Assembly (NCBI GenBank): GCA_963843365.1
Contig: CAWJKG010000002.1
Coordinates: 124,001-188,000, forward strand
DNA length: 64,000 bases
Origin: Bog-473 sp963843365
GTDB lineage: Bacteria; Actinomycetota; Acidimicrobiia; Acidimicrobiales; RAAP-2
Direction: 5' to 3'
Part shown: positions 37,937-46,832 of the stretch, piece after piece
How positions within the stretch are numbered: the first letter of the stretch is position 1
How the letters are laid out: each line of letters begins with the position of its first letter
Notes under the pieces: generated by a model
The model's database searches: none
Told to the model about the DNA's origin: nothing
What the model saw: the letters and a program-made list of their open reading frames with translations, nothing else
Program-made: the position numbers and the translations under genes

Positions 37937-38686
37937 GTGGCGAAACAGGTCGATTGGGAACGTCTCCTTGTCAAGGGTCACGAACCCCTGAAGGTTGCCC
38001 AACGGATCTTTCGTTGGCTTCCTAGCGATCCCCGCTGCAAGCTTTGCCTGAACCCCTTTGGCGGCGTGGGTGGCAAAATGGTCGGCCTCCTGGGGCACAA
38101 GCCCTCCCGTAAGAACCCGAACATCTGTCAGTTCTGCTTCGATCGTCTGCCGACCGGAGGCATCGAGATTGATCTCGCAGTTGTCTTCGCCGACGTGCGC
38201 GCTTCGACAGCTCTGGGTGAACAGTCGGACGCCACTACGTTCGCCGAGCGGCTGAACGAGTTCTACGGCGCAGCAACGAAGGTGTTGATTTGCAATGAAG
38301 GCATTGTGGACAAGCTGATTGGCGACGAGGTGATGGGTCTCTTCATCCAGGGTGTCGCTGGCCCCGAATATCGACGCAAGGCAGCGATTGCCGCTCTCGA
38401 ACTGGCATCGGCGGTCGTCGAACTGCCCGTCGGTGTGGCTGCCAATGCTGGTATCGCCTTCGTAGGCAATGTGGGATCGGGGAGTGTATTGGACTTCACC
38501 GCGCTCGGAGATGCCGTCAATGTTGGTGCTCGCCTTCAGGCCCACGCGGCGCCAGGTGAGGTTGTGCTCGCAGCTTCGCTCTACCCGCTTGTTGAGGCGG
38601 AATACCCAGGAGGCCGCTCCGAGCGGGTGACGATACGTGGCCGGGACAAGCCAGTTGACGTTGTGGTCTTGAGCTCGCCCGCGTAG
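37937..38686 (+). CDS. Class III adenylate/guanylate cyclase with Cys-pair N-terminus
   Basis: About 249 residues. The N-terminal ~75 residues carry two CxxC pairs (CKLC and CQFC) separated by ~30 residues with a PFGGVGGKMVGLLGHKPSRKNPN stretch, which suggests a metal- or FeS-binding sensor. The rest is a cyclase homology domain: VFADVRASTAL (first metal Asp), LIGDEVMGLF, and FTALGDAVNVGARLQ (transition-state N/R region). It probably makes cAMP from ATP. The GTG at 37937 is chosen; a TTG at 37931 is possible. It stands alone and soluble. Confidence 0.8.
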   Translation: MAKQVDWERLLVKGHEPLKVAQRIFRWLPSDPRCKLCLNPFGGVGGKMVGLLGHKPSRKNPNICQFCFDRLPTGGIEIDLAVVFADVRASTALGEQSDATTFAERLNEFYGAATKVLICNEGIVDKLIGDEVMGLFIQGVAGPEYRRKAAIAALELASAVVELPVGVAANAGIAFVGNVGSGSVLDFTALGDAVNVGARLQAHAAPGEVVLAASLYPLVEAEYPGGRSERVTIRGRDKPVDVVVLSSPA

Positions 38687-38780
38687 TCCGCGATGTTCGC
38701 TCGACCGTCCGGTACTGCCGGATATCGGTCGGCCCGACGAGTTCTGACGGACTGCCACCGTTTCGATTCGAATCGCCCGC

Positions 38781-38799
38781 GTCCCGGCGTACTAGGGCC
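38781..38799. repeat. Intergenic 19-bp motif, copy 4
   Basis: GTCCCGGCGTACTAGGGCC, downstream of the cyclase and upstream of the end of the opposing small gene. Confidence 0.4.
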
Positions 38800-38863
38800 C
38801 TTGTCTGTTTATCGGTCCTCGGTCGCTGAATTCTTGGACAGAAGCCTCGGCGCGGGGGAACGT

Positions 38864-39130
38864 TCAAACCTGGTCGGATAATGCAGGAGGCCTTTGCTCC
38901 GGTCCGGCTTGGAGCCACGTGACCGAATCTCGAATGCCGCCTGCCCAGCGAAGTGTGTCGCCTTCCCGGGCGACCACTTCTCCCGTCGCTCCAATCAGCT
39001 CAGCAGGCGGTCCCAATCGGACAAAGTAGTCCTCTGGCCAGAGAGTCGCCCGAGGCTCGTCACCAAGCCATGCCTCTATGCCCGAATCGGTCATGCGAGC
39101 ATGAAAGGGGCCCCGAATACTCGTCATCAT
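38864..39130 (-). CDS. Small hypothetical protein (~88 aa)
   Basis: From ATG at 39130 (or 39127). It includes PAELIGATGEVVAREGDTLRWAGGI, a strand-loop-strand pattern seen in small actinobacterial proteins. There is no signal or membrane segment. The 19-bp motif copy 5 lies about 80 bases upstream. Function unknown. Confidence 0.5.
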   Translation of the reverse strand: MMTSIRGPFHARMTDSGIEAWLGDEPRATLWPEDYFVRLGPPAELIGATGEVVAREGDTLRWAGGIRDSVTWLQAGPEQRPPALSDQV

Positions 39131-39210
39131 CGAGCGGCCACCTTGACGGTATCCATTTGAAGGCAGGCGGTGAAGTTCGAGGTCACGCGGCACGCATCAA
39201 GGTTGTCACG

Positions 39211-39229
39211 GTCCCGGCGCACTGGGGCA
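39211..39229. repeat. Intergenic 19-bp motif, copy 5
   Basis: GTCCCGGCGCACTGGGGCA, 17 of 19 identical to copy 1. It lies about 80 bases before the minus-strand start at 39130. Confidence 0.45.
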
Positions 39230-39277
39230 GTCGGGTGTCCCTTAGTTCGTCCCTGTTTGGGACGTGGGAGGAGCGGC

Positions 39278-40294
39278 CTACGCTCGCTCTGCCACGATTA
39301 CATTTTGCCTAATGTCCGCCACCGCCTCCTTGAACTCAGCGACATTGAAAAACGGCTGCCACTGACGCTTCGCATAAGCAAGCGGAATGCATGTCTCGCC
39401 GAAAGTATCTGGAGGAAGGTTGGGGCCACCGCCGGTCGGGTCGCAGCAGTATTCACCGGCGTCGTACAACTGAAGATATCGCTCCGTGTCCACGAAGGCC
39501 CGCCGTGCTCCACTGCTCGCAATGGTTGCGAGTGAGCTGAGGTTGGCAGGATCGGGCTCGGCCGCCCGAATCGTGGCGCAGTCAAGAATGAAGTTTCGCT
39601 CACGAGTTGTCACGACGAGCATGCCTCCGGGCGTGAGTAATCGGGCGAACTCCTCGATCCATTCAAGGTGCACGGCCTCCGTCAGATGCGAGAACACGGA
39701 GAAAGCGAAGATGAGATCCACAGAACGGTCCGGAAGCGAAATCGGCGGGTGAAGATTGATCTGCTCGAAGGTGGCCCAAGGATTGGTCGTTCGACAGAGA
39801 TCGATGACTTCTTGGAGTGGATCTACTCCGTACAGACTGTCCTTACCAAAATCCTTAATGAAGAATCGGGTGATTCGACCCCAGCCGCACCCGAAATCCA
39901 ACGCAACCTTTGGCCGTGTGGAAGACGCTGCTCGAGTCACAGTCCGATAGAAGCTGAAGGCTTCGCGAAGGGTCTCCTCACCATGACCCCCGGTGAAGCG
40001 GACCTGCACCTCGTCTGGTGGCATCGCTGGCAGGTAGCCGTGCAGGGACGAAAAGGCCTTCTCGCCATGAACGTTGAGCCAATACCACTCTGCCGGAGTC
40101 AGGGACCGGAACAGCTTGTTTGGCGGAAGCGAAGTGGCCCTCGCGGCGAGCACGTACGGCGCAGCAACAGCCGGCCGCAGCCAGGTTCGTGCGGTGTGAA
40201 GCGGCAATGTTCTCTCCGACCCCAAAAATAGTTCTGCTGACGATTGTGTCCTGGCGTTGCGTGCTGTGTTGTTCTGTATCTTCCAATACTTCAA
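39278..40294 (-). CDS. SAM-dependent methyltransferase with N-terminal extension
   Basis: About 338 residues if the TTG at 40294 is the start, which is uncertain. The first ~125 residues are a helical extension. The Rossmann core has VALDFGCGWGRITRFF (motif I), YGVDPLQEVIDL, VDLIFAFSVFSHL and LTPGGMLVVTTRERNF. It is typical of methyltransferases near cell-surface glycan genes, and the next block downstream is glycan-related. The substrate is unknown. Confidence 0.75.
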   Translation of the reverse strand: MKYWKIQNNTARNARTQSSAELFLGSERTLPLHTARTWLRPAVAAPYVLAARATSLPPNKLFRSLTPAEWYWLNVHGEKAFSSLHGYLPAMPPDEVQVRFTGGHGEETLREAFSFYRTVTRAASSTRPKVALDFGCGWGRITRFFIKDFGKDSLYGVDPLQEVIDLCRTTNPWATFEQINLHPPISLPDRSVDLIFAFSVFSHLTEAVHLEWIEEFARLLTPGGMLVVTTRERNFILDCATIRAAEPDPANLSSLATIASSGARRAFVDTERYLQLYDAGEYCCDPTGGGPNLPPDTFGETCIPLAYAKRQWQPFFNVAEFKEAVADIRQNVIVAERA

Positions 40295-40562
40295 GTTGAT
40301 GGTCCAATGGCGCCGCCTTCGCCGATCTGGTCAGAGGGCAGCATCCTCGAAGTGCCTGGGGCGCCCCTCCAGCCAGCCTGGAGTCCCATTTCTTGCCGCG
40401 TCACTACCCAGCGTGCCGTCTCCACACTCCCCCACAAGGACCGGCCATCACTCGTGGGCACCGCAGGCCGACTCGAGTGGCCGGCACATCCGGATGGCAG
40501 CCCCGCACGATGGCGGCGGCAGGCTCAAGCGGCGCTCCCAGCGCCACCACCTGTCTCGATCA

Positions 40563-42041
40563 TCAGGCCCCGATGGACGGTGCCAGCGGGATACCCGGCA
40601 TCGTCACGACACCGACGCCCGCGGCGGGGCTTGCTTCCTCGCTGATCGCCAACGGTCCCGAGGCGTGCACCACGATCGGGTCCAGCCCCGCCGCGGCCAG
40701 CGCCGAACCGTAGACGAGGACGGAGGTCTTCGCCGTCAGGGTGCCCGTCGCCACCACGTGGTCCCCCGATGCCGCGACCGCTACCGCCTGGTAGGTCTCG
40801 CTGCTCCCTGAGGTGTTCCACAACGCGAGATACTGGGGAGCGGCCCCGGTGACGGCGGGGCTGTCGGTGGTGCCGGGTGGCGGCACGACCCACTCCCCGC
40901 TCGGTGTCGCGATGCTCAGCCCGTCGACGGCCGGCGCCATGCCCGACTGGGGCGGCGGGGTCGCGCTGTTGGGGACCGAGATGGAGCGGCCCACCACCAC
41001 GCCGGCGCCTCCCGTGGCGTCGATTGCCGTGGCGTAGGTCTCGTTGTCAGGGATCCGGGTCTGCGTGCTGGTCTGGATGCTCCAGGTCGTGCCGGGCAAG
41101 ACCTTGTCCGTCAGAGGAGCCAAGGGGCCGGAGGGGAGGCGCACGTCGACCGACACCGACTCGGTGGTCGAGCCGGGGTTGAAGACGTCGATCTCGGACA
41201 GGCCGTTGGGCACCTCCTGCGCCTGCGGAATGGCCCAGTGCGACTGGGGCGCAGGCGCGCCGGGCACCAGCGAGAGACCGCCGGAGGTCCCACCCGCCCC
41301 GACGAGCTCCTGGAGCTCGGTCGCGACCACGCGGCCGGTGCGGGTGGTGACGACGGTGCTGAGATTCGGGATCTGTTGCACTTCGGTGGTGACGTTCTCC
41401 ACCGTCACCTGGCCGGCCGGCAGCACGATCCCCTGGTAGTTGATGGGGTGGACCGTGCCACCGGGGGTCACGAAGCTGAGGTCGACCACGACCGGTGTCG
41501 AGGTCGGATTGAGCAGCGACACGTACAGCTCGTTTGCGGCCGCCGTGGAGCCGCTGGCGAAATACCACGTGGGCGAGGTGGTGCTCTGGCACGGCACCTG
41601 GGACCAGCCCAACGTGCCGTCGATCGTCTGCGTCACCGCCATTCCCCCACCGGCCGTGATGACCGTTGCCGACTCCCACGAACCCCCGGACAGCGTCGGC
41701 AGGGTGGGCGAGACCACGCCCTTCGCCGGGACCGCCGCCGCCGTGTGGGCGGTGGCCCCCGAGTCCGATGTGACGGTGATGTCGGCCGTGACGGCGCTCG
41801 CGGTGGTGTTGGTGAGCACCAGGGTCCCCGGCGCCAGGCCACCCGCGGTCGACTGTCCTGTGCAGTACCAGGCGGACGACTCCGCGTCGGGCGCGCCGAC
41901 CAGCGCGCTGGGGGTCGGCGCGGCGCCGACGGGTGCCGGCGTGCCGCGGACGTGCACGGCGATGCCGACGCCCGCGATGACGAGGACCACGAGGACCACG
42001 ACGCGCCAGCGCCGTTCTCGGCTCACATGGGCCGGCGTCAC
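40563..42041 (-). CDS. DUF5719-like secreted/membrane-anchored protein
   Basis: About 492 residues. An N-terminal anchor (VVVLVVLVIAGVGIAVHV) is followed by repeated beta-sandwich units with TLVLTNTTASAVTADITVTSD and NELYVSLLNPTSTPVVVDLSFVTP, the pattern of DUF5719-type proteins in actinobacteria. Such genes usually follow a large GT2-membrane protein, as here. The GTG at 42041 overlaps the upstream TGA (GTGA), implying translational coupling. The longer frame to 42404 is a shadow. Its function is unknown, probably in envelope glycan assembly. Confidence 0.7.
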   Translation of the reverse strand: MTPAHVSRERRWRVVVLVVLVIAGVGIAVHVRGTPAPVGAAPTPSALVGAPDAESSAWYCTGQSTAGGLAPGTLVLTNTTASAVTADITVTSDSGATAHTAAAVPAKGVVSPTLPTLSGGSWESATVITAGGGMAVTQTIDGTLGWSQVPCQSTTSPTWYFASGSTAAANELYVSLLNPTSTPVVVDLSFVTPGGTVHPINYQGIVLPAGQVTVENVTTEVQQIPNLSTVVTTRTGRVVATELQELVGAGGTSGGLSLVPGAPAPQSHWAIPQAQEVPNGLSEIDVFNPGSTTESVSVDVRLPSGPLAPLTDKVLPGTTWSIQTSTQTRIPDNETYATAIDATGGAGVVVGRSISVPNSATPPPQSGMAPAVDGLSIATPSGEWVVPPPGTTDSPAVTGAAPQYLALWNTSGSSETYQAVAVAASGDHVVATGTLTAKTSVLVYGSALAAAGLDPIVVHASGPLAISEEASPAAGVGVVTMPGIPLAPSIGA

Positions 42042-44110
42042 AGCGTCACCGTCTCGTGCAGGAGCGCCGCCTCGGCGACCAGCGGTAGTGGGGGCGCCGG
42101 TGCGGGCCGCTGCACCCGGCGCGGCCGCCCGACGACCACCAGTGCCAGCACCACCCAGACCGCCAGCTCCGCCAGGACCCCCATCGGAATGAAGGGGAAC
42201 CGGGACAACGAGAGCGTGGCGCGGCCTGCCGCGGTCACCGGATACTGCGCCGCCCAGCCGAACGCGGGCTGCCGCGTCACCGCGTGGCCGTTCACCGTGA
42301 GCCCGAAGGCGCCCGCCGGTGCGTACCCCGCATAGAGCGTCCCCGCCGGCACGGCCCCGGTGCCTGCCGCGCCGTCGGCCAGCGCGCTGAGCACCGGCTG
42401 CCACCCGACGACATCCGTGGCGCTCGGGAAGGATGACTCGTGTGCCGGAAGCGCCGTACTGCGGCTTCCAGTCACCGGCATGGCGTCCCCGTTCTCGAAC
42501 ACCTGCGCGCCCATGACACCGGGCACGACCTGCAGGTCACTCTGCTGGAGCAGGTCTTCGTCGAGACCAGGGGGTGGCGGTGCGCTCACCGACTCGGGCT
42601 CGCTGCCCACCAGGGACGGGGCCAGCGCGTCGACCACCACCACGTAGCGGACCCCGGCGGGCGCCAAGAGGCGGCCGAGGTGCACGGTGCCGCCGGCCAT
42701 GGCCAGTCGGACGGCCTTGGCGACCTGATCGGCCGGGCCCGGGCCCGCCGGCGTCAACACCTGCGCCGTGTCGGGCAGGTCCTGCGGGGTGAGCGCATAG
42801 GCCAGGCCCGACTGCAGCGACCATCCACCAGCGGGCAGTGCGCGCGGGTCACCCAGCCACAACACCCGGGACACGGGTGCGCTGGGCCGGGCCAGGAAGG
42901 CGAGCGGTTGCTCAACACCTTGCGCAGGAAGATCCCAGCGACCGCCGAGGGCGGCACCCACCACAGGCAAGAGCCCGAGCGCCACGAAAACCAGTGCGGC
43001 GGCGCTGACGAGCTGCCGCCAGCCGAACTCGCGCCCGCTGAGGTCGCTCTCGAACGCAGCGATGCCGATGCCGACACACACCGCCACGGCGAGCGCGGCC
43101 GGCGCGAGCACGACCGTGACCGACGGCGCGAACGAGCCGAGGTCGCCGCGGGTGGCGGCGTAGGCGAGACCCCACGAGGCCAGCGCCAGCACCCACATGC
43201 GCGCGGCCCAGGCCAAACGGGTCCCGCGGGCGATGACGAGCGGGAGAGCGGCACCCACCACCAGGAGCCAAGCGATGGGCGAGCGCGCCGCCGGCCCCAC
43301 GGCGAACCGGAGCAGGTCACCCCAACTCGGCGCCGTCGCTCCGGACAGGGGCAGGCCGAAGATGGCGAGCGAGCCCTTGCCCGCCAACGCCGTGCCGAGC
43401 ACCCAGGGCAGGGCCAGGATCAGCGCCACCACGAGGGCCTGCACCGCGACGACGAGGACACGCCACGACGGCTCGCGGGCACCCACCAAGAGGGACCCGA
43501 TCACCCAGGCCAGCGCCGTGACGAGCACCATGGGTGCGACCGCCGGCGCGAAGGCCGCCGCGGCGGCGATGAGGGCGCCGAGGAGCACGACCTGCCCGAA
43601 GGGGCGGCTGCGCCAACGTGGCCCCGGCTCGGCCGCGTACGGGGCCACGTTGGCGGCGCGGGCCAGGCGCACTGCGATGAAGGGAAAGAGGGCGTAGCCC
43701 ACCAGACCGTCCCAGCGCCCCGTGCCGAGGGCGCCGTACGGCAGGGGCAGCCCGAGATAGCAGATGGCGGCGATGACGCGAGCCCGCGGCGACACCAGCG
43801 GGCGCACACAGCGCGAAGCACCCCACGCCCCGAGTGGGATGCACCCCAGGAGCAGCACGTGTTGCAGTGTTCCCATCGCACCGAACAAGACCGTCCCGGA
43901 CAGGCCGAGCAGCCCGAAGGCGGGTGATGCCGGAGCGGTGGTCCCGACGCCGGCCGACTGCCAGCCGGAGAAGAAGTGATGCCAGCTCTCCGACCACGAC
44001 GGCAGCGGGGCCAGCTGCCCCACCAGCGGCAGGTTGCCGAAGAAGAGATCGCGTGTCCCGATGGCGATCACAAGCAGCGCGACGACCAGGGCGACGACGC
44101 GCTCGGCGCC
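42038..44110 (-). CDS. Membrane part of a GT2-membrane fusion protein, out of frame
   Basis: This frame encodes about 700 residues with many membrane helices, from RVVALVVALLVIAIGTRDLFFGNLPLVGQL to a C-terminal WVVLALVVVGRPRR. In related actinobacterial proteins this segment is continuous with the N-terminal GT2 domain; here the GT2 frame (45359 to ~44110) and this one differ by one base. The frame opens at 44272, but its first ~50 codons there mirror the GT2 C-terminal linker, so an independent start is unlikely. It would carry the acceptor- or lipid-handling membrane domain. Confidence 0.65.
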   Translation of the reverse strand, partial: GAERVVALVVALLVIAIGTRDLFFGNLPLVGQLAPLPSWSESWHHFFSGWQSAGVGTTAPASPAFGLLGLSGTVLFGAMGTLQHVLLLGCIPLGAWGASRCVRPLVSPRARVIAAICYLGLPLPYGALGTGRWDGLVGYALFPFIAVRLARAANVAPYAAEPGPRWRSRPFGQVVLLGALIAAAAAFAPAVAPMVLVTALAWVIGSLLVGAREPSWRVLVVAVQALVVALILALPWVLGTALAGKGSLAIFGLPLSGATAPSWGDLLRFAVGPAARSPIAWLLVVGAALPLVIARGTRLAWAARMWVLALASWGLAYAATRGDLGSFAPSVTVVLAPAALAVAVCVGIGIAAFESDLSGREFGWRQLVSAAALVFVALGLLPVVGAALGGRWDLPAQGVEQPLAFLARPSAPVSRVLWLGDPRALPAGGWSLQSGLAYALTPQDLPDTAQVLTPAGPGPADQVAKAVRLAMAGGTVHLGRLLAPAGVRYVVVVDALAPSLVGSEPESVSAPPPPGLDEDLLQQSDLQVVPGVMGAQVFENGDAMPVTGSRSTALPAHESSFPSATDVVGWQPVLSALADGAAGTGAVPAGTLYAGYAPAGAFGLTVNGHAVTRQPAFGWAAQYPVTAAGRATLSLSRFPFIPMGVLAELAVWVVLALVVVGRPRRVQRPAPAPPLPLVAEAALLHETVTL

Positions 44111-45359
44111 CGGTCGTGAGGGGAGCCGAGCGGACGCGGCGCCCGAATCGATCGCGACCGGCCCGACGACCGAGATCGTCGAGGTCGTCGAAGTCGGCGT
44201 CCTCGCTGAAAGCCAAGCCGACACTCCCTGTGAGCAGGGCAACCTGTGCCGCCTGCCCTTCGTCGCGCTCATGCCGTTCCCGGGTACCGGTCACGGCATT
44301 CGCCGCCTCCAGACCCTGGTGGGAAAGGCGGCTCAAATAGCGGGAGAGCCGTGCGCTGCCGCGCACCTGCAGCCGCCGTACTTCGGCATCGGGGAACAGA
44401 CGGTGCTCTGCCAGCTCGCCCCGCAGCAATGAGAGCTCGGTGAGGCGGCGCAGATTCCACCGCCACGCCCCCGCCACCGCACGGGCGCGGTCACCGTCGC
44501 GGGCCAGGAGAGCCACGAGGACTTCGCCGAAAGCCAGGAGCGCGGCCTGCGGGAGGACACGGAGCAGCGTGAGCCTCGTGTAGCACTTCAGGACAGCGCG
44601 CAGCTCGTGGCGGCGCTGCAACGACTGCAGTGTGGCCGGGCGCCGGCCCTCCGACACGCCGGCGACTGCGAGCGGTTCGATGCCCGCGGCGACGACCTCG
44701 CGGTGGCGCACCCGCGCCTCCGGAGCGACGAGGACGCGTGAGCCTGCGACCTGGCAGCGCCAAGAGAGGTCGAGGTCCTCTCCCATGGCCACGATGCCGG
44801 CGTCGAACCCCTTCAGCTCGGCGAAGAGGTCGGCGCGCACCAGAATGCAGCCGCCCGGCGCCACGAAGACGTCGCGTACCGCGTCGTGCTGCCCGTGGTC
44901 GACCTCGCCCTCGATGATGCGGTCCACCACCGCGCCCGTCTTGTCACAGGTCATGCCCACGTGGAGCAGGATCCGGGGATCGTCCCAGTGCACGAACTTC
45001 GGCGAGACCACCCCGGCGTTGGAGCGGAACGACTCCTCCACCATCTTGTGGACCGCGTCGGAGTCCAAGGCGACGTCGTCGTGCAGGAGGAGGAAGAAAG
45101 CGGCCCCCTCCACCATGGCCAGGGCCTCGTTGCAGGCGGCGCCGTAGCCGGGCCGACCGGGAAGGTGCCGGACGAAGGCGTTGGGCAGGATCCGGGCGAC
45201 CCGGTCGGTCACGTCCGCGTCGTCCTGGCCGGTGGACAGGACCAGGATGGAGAGCTCCTCGTAGTCCTGAGCCGCCAGCGAGGAGAGCGCCTCTTCGAGC
45301 CATGGCCCGGGGTCGGTCGTGACGACGACGGCGACCACGGCCGGCACTTGGGCGTCCAT
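44110..45359 (-). CDS. GT2 glycosyltransferase part of the fusion protein (frameshifted)
   Basis: About 415 residues from an ATG at 45359. The GT2 fold is clear: AVVVTTDPGPWLEEALSSLAAQDY (nucleotide-binding start), FFLLLHDDVALDSDAV (the DD metal site), FVAPGGCILVRADLF and GEDLDLSWR (acceptor-side acidic pair). A helical linker with an EDADFDDLDDLGRRAGRDRFGRR end leads to the frame break at about 44110-44170. The whole fusion would be about 1106 residues. Its role is inferred as polymer or lipid-linked sugar transfer at the membrane. Confidence 0.7.
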
Positions 45360-45529
45360 CAGGGGGCCGAGGCTATCGGTTCCGGCTTTCACCCCCTCAG
45401 GCACGAATTGCTCCTCCAGTGCTTGCTACTGTTTAACACTCGTGATACTCTTGTACACGAACACAGTTGCCTGCCGGCGGCTCCTGTGTCGTGAACGTCG
45501 GAGTGAACCGACCAGACAGGAGGCTCGAC

Positions 45530-45898
45530 ATGCCTGAAGTACCCACGAACATCACCACCATCTCCAAGGGTGTCACGGACCTCGCCCGCGACGCGGCATA
45601 TGTCGCCGTCGGCCTCGGGGTCCTCGGCTACCAGCGCGCCCAGGTGCACCGGGTGGAACTGCAGAACAAGCTCTCCAAGGACTTCTCCCTCGACCAGCAC
45701 ATCGACGGTGTGCGTCAGGGTGTAGCCAAGGGCTACCACCAGATCGACGACCTGGCCGAGACGGCCGCGGAATTCGTCGAGACCACGCTGCAGCCGCTCG
45801 AGGACAAGCTGCCCGCCTCGGTGACCCAGATCACCATCAAGGCCCGGGAGCAGGCCCGCGAGGTCCGGATCCAGATCCGTCAGCGCATGAGCGCCTGA
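45530..45898 (+). CDS. Hypothetical helical membrane-adjacent protein (122 aa)
   Basis: A 122-residue protein starting at the ATG at 45530 behind an AGGAGG 6 bases upstream. It has one weakly hydrophobic helix (DAAYVAVGLGVLGYQ) and long amphipathic helices (IDDLAETAAEFVETTLQPLEDK, then a basic AREQAREVRIQIRQR end). It resembles small apolipoprotein-like or gas-vesicle-associated helical proteins only in pattern. It is divergent from the GT2 gene by about 170 bases. Confidence 0.55.
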   Translation: MPEVPTNITTISKGVTDLARDAAYVAVGLGVLGYQRAQVHRVELQNKLSKDFSLDQHIDGVRQGVAKGYHQIDDLAETAAEFVETTLQPLEDKLPASVTQITIKAREQAREVRIQIRQRMSA

Positions 45899-45931
45899 AC
45901 ACACCGCAACCGCAGCCGACGACGCTCGCCC

Positions 45932-46822
45932 TCAGTCCGCCTCCCAGGAGGCCAGGACGTCGGCGAGCGTTGTCGCGAGCGGGATCCGGGGCTGCCAGCC
46001 CGTCGCGGCCCGCAACAGCTCCGCAGTCCCCCGCAGCACCGGCACGTCGACGGGACGGAGCAGGGCGGGGTCGGTCTCGAGCGTGAGGTCTGCTCCGGCC
46101 AGCTCCAGGAGCTCTGCCGCCACCTCCGACATCGCGACGTCGCGACCCGAACACACGTTGTAGACGGTCCCCAACTCTCCCCGTTCGATAAGGAGCCGGT
46201 AGGCCACCACCACGTCGCGGACGTCGGTGAAGTCGCGCCGCGACGTCAGGTTGCCCACCCGCAGCGAGCGGTCCCCGTTGCGGCCCGCCTCCACAATCCG
46301 CTTGGCCAACGCCGACACGAAGAAGTTCGGTGATTGCCCCGGACCGATGTGGTTGAAGGGCCGGACGACCACGACCGGCTGCGCGTACCCACGCCAGGCC
46401 TGCAGCGCCACCGCCTCGGCCGCCAGCTTGCTGGCCGCGTATGGGCTGGCGGGCTCCGTTGGGGTCCGCTCGTCCAGAGGGAGCTGGTCCGGTGTCACCA
46501 CCCCGTACACCTCGGCCGAGCTGATCACCAGGACACGGGGGGTGGTTCTCCCGGCACGTGCCGCGGCCAGGATCTCAGCCGTGCCGAGCACGTTGACCCG
46601 CAGGACCTGGCTCGGGTTGTCCCAGCTCTCCCCCACGTGCGTCATGGCGGCCAGGTGGTAGACGGCCTCGGGCGCCACATCGGCCATGACCTGCCGCACC
46701 GCGGCACCGTCAGCGACGTCGGTCTCGATGTCGATCACCGTGACCTCGTCGCCCTCGTCCTTCAGGTGCGCGGCAAGCCACTGGCCCACGAATCCCTTAC
46801 CGCCCGTAATCAGCGCGCGCAT
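45932..46822 (-). CDS. NAD(P)-dependent sugar epimerase/reductase, Rmd-like
   Basis: A 296-residue extended-SDR protein: MRALITGGKGFVGQWL (NAD(P) Gly motif), VYHLAAMTHVGESW, ISSAEVYG, then YAASK (catalytic Y-x3-K) and RPFNHIGPGQSPNFFVSA. These features fit GDP-6-deoxy-D-mannose (GDP-4-keto-6-deoxymannose) reductase, which makes GDP-D-rhamnose. The specific activity is inferred. It lies 10 bases after the third GT4 gene and is the last gene of that operon. Confidence 0.8.
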   Translation of the reverse strand: MRALITGGKGFVGQWLAAHLKDEGDEVTVIDIETDVADGAAVRQVMADVAPEAVYHLAAMTHVGESWDNPSQVLRVNVLGTAEILAAARAGRTTPRVLVISSAEVYGVVTPDQLPLDERTPTEPASPYAASKLAAEAVALQAWRGYAQPVVVVRPFNHIGPGQSPNFFVSALAKRIVEAGRNGDRSLRVGNLTSRRDFTDVRDVVVAYRLLIERGELGTVYNVCSGRDVAMSEVAAELLELAGADLTLETDPALLRPVDVPVLRGTAELLRAATGWQPRIPLATTLADVLASWEAD

Positions 46823-46832
46823 GCGCGGAACC

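Noticed and set aside
37646..38758. Minus-strand frame opposite the cyclase
   Set aside because: No motif; the plus strand has all class III cyclase signatures.
44111..44272. ATG at 44272 as the start of a separate membrane protein
   Set aside because: The first ~50 codons are the GT2 linker in another frame; a split fusion with one extra base explains the data better.
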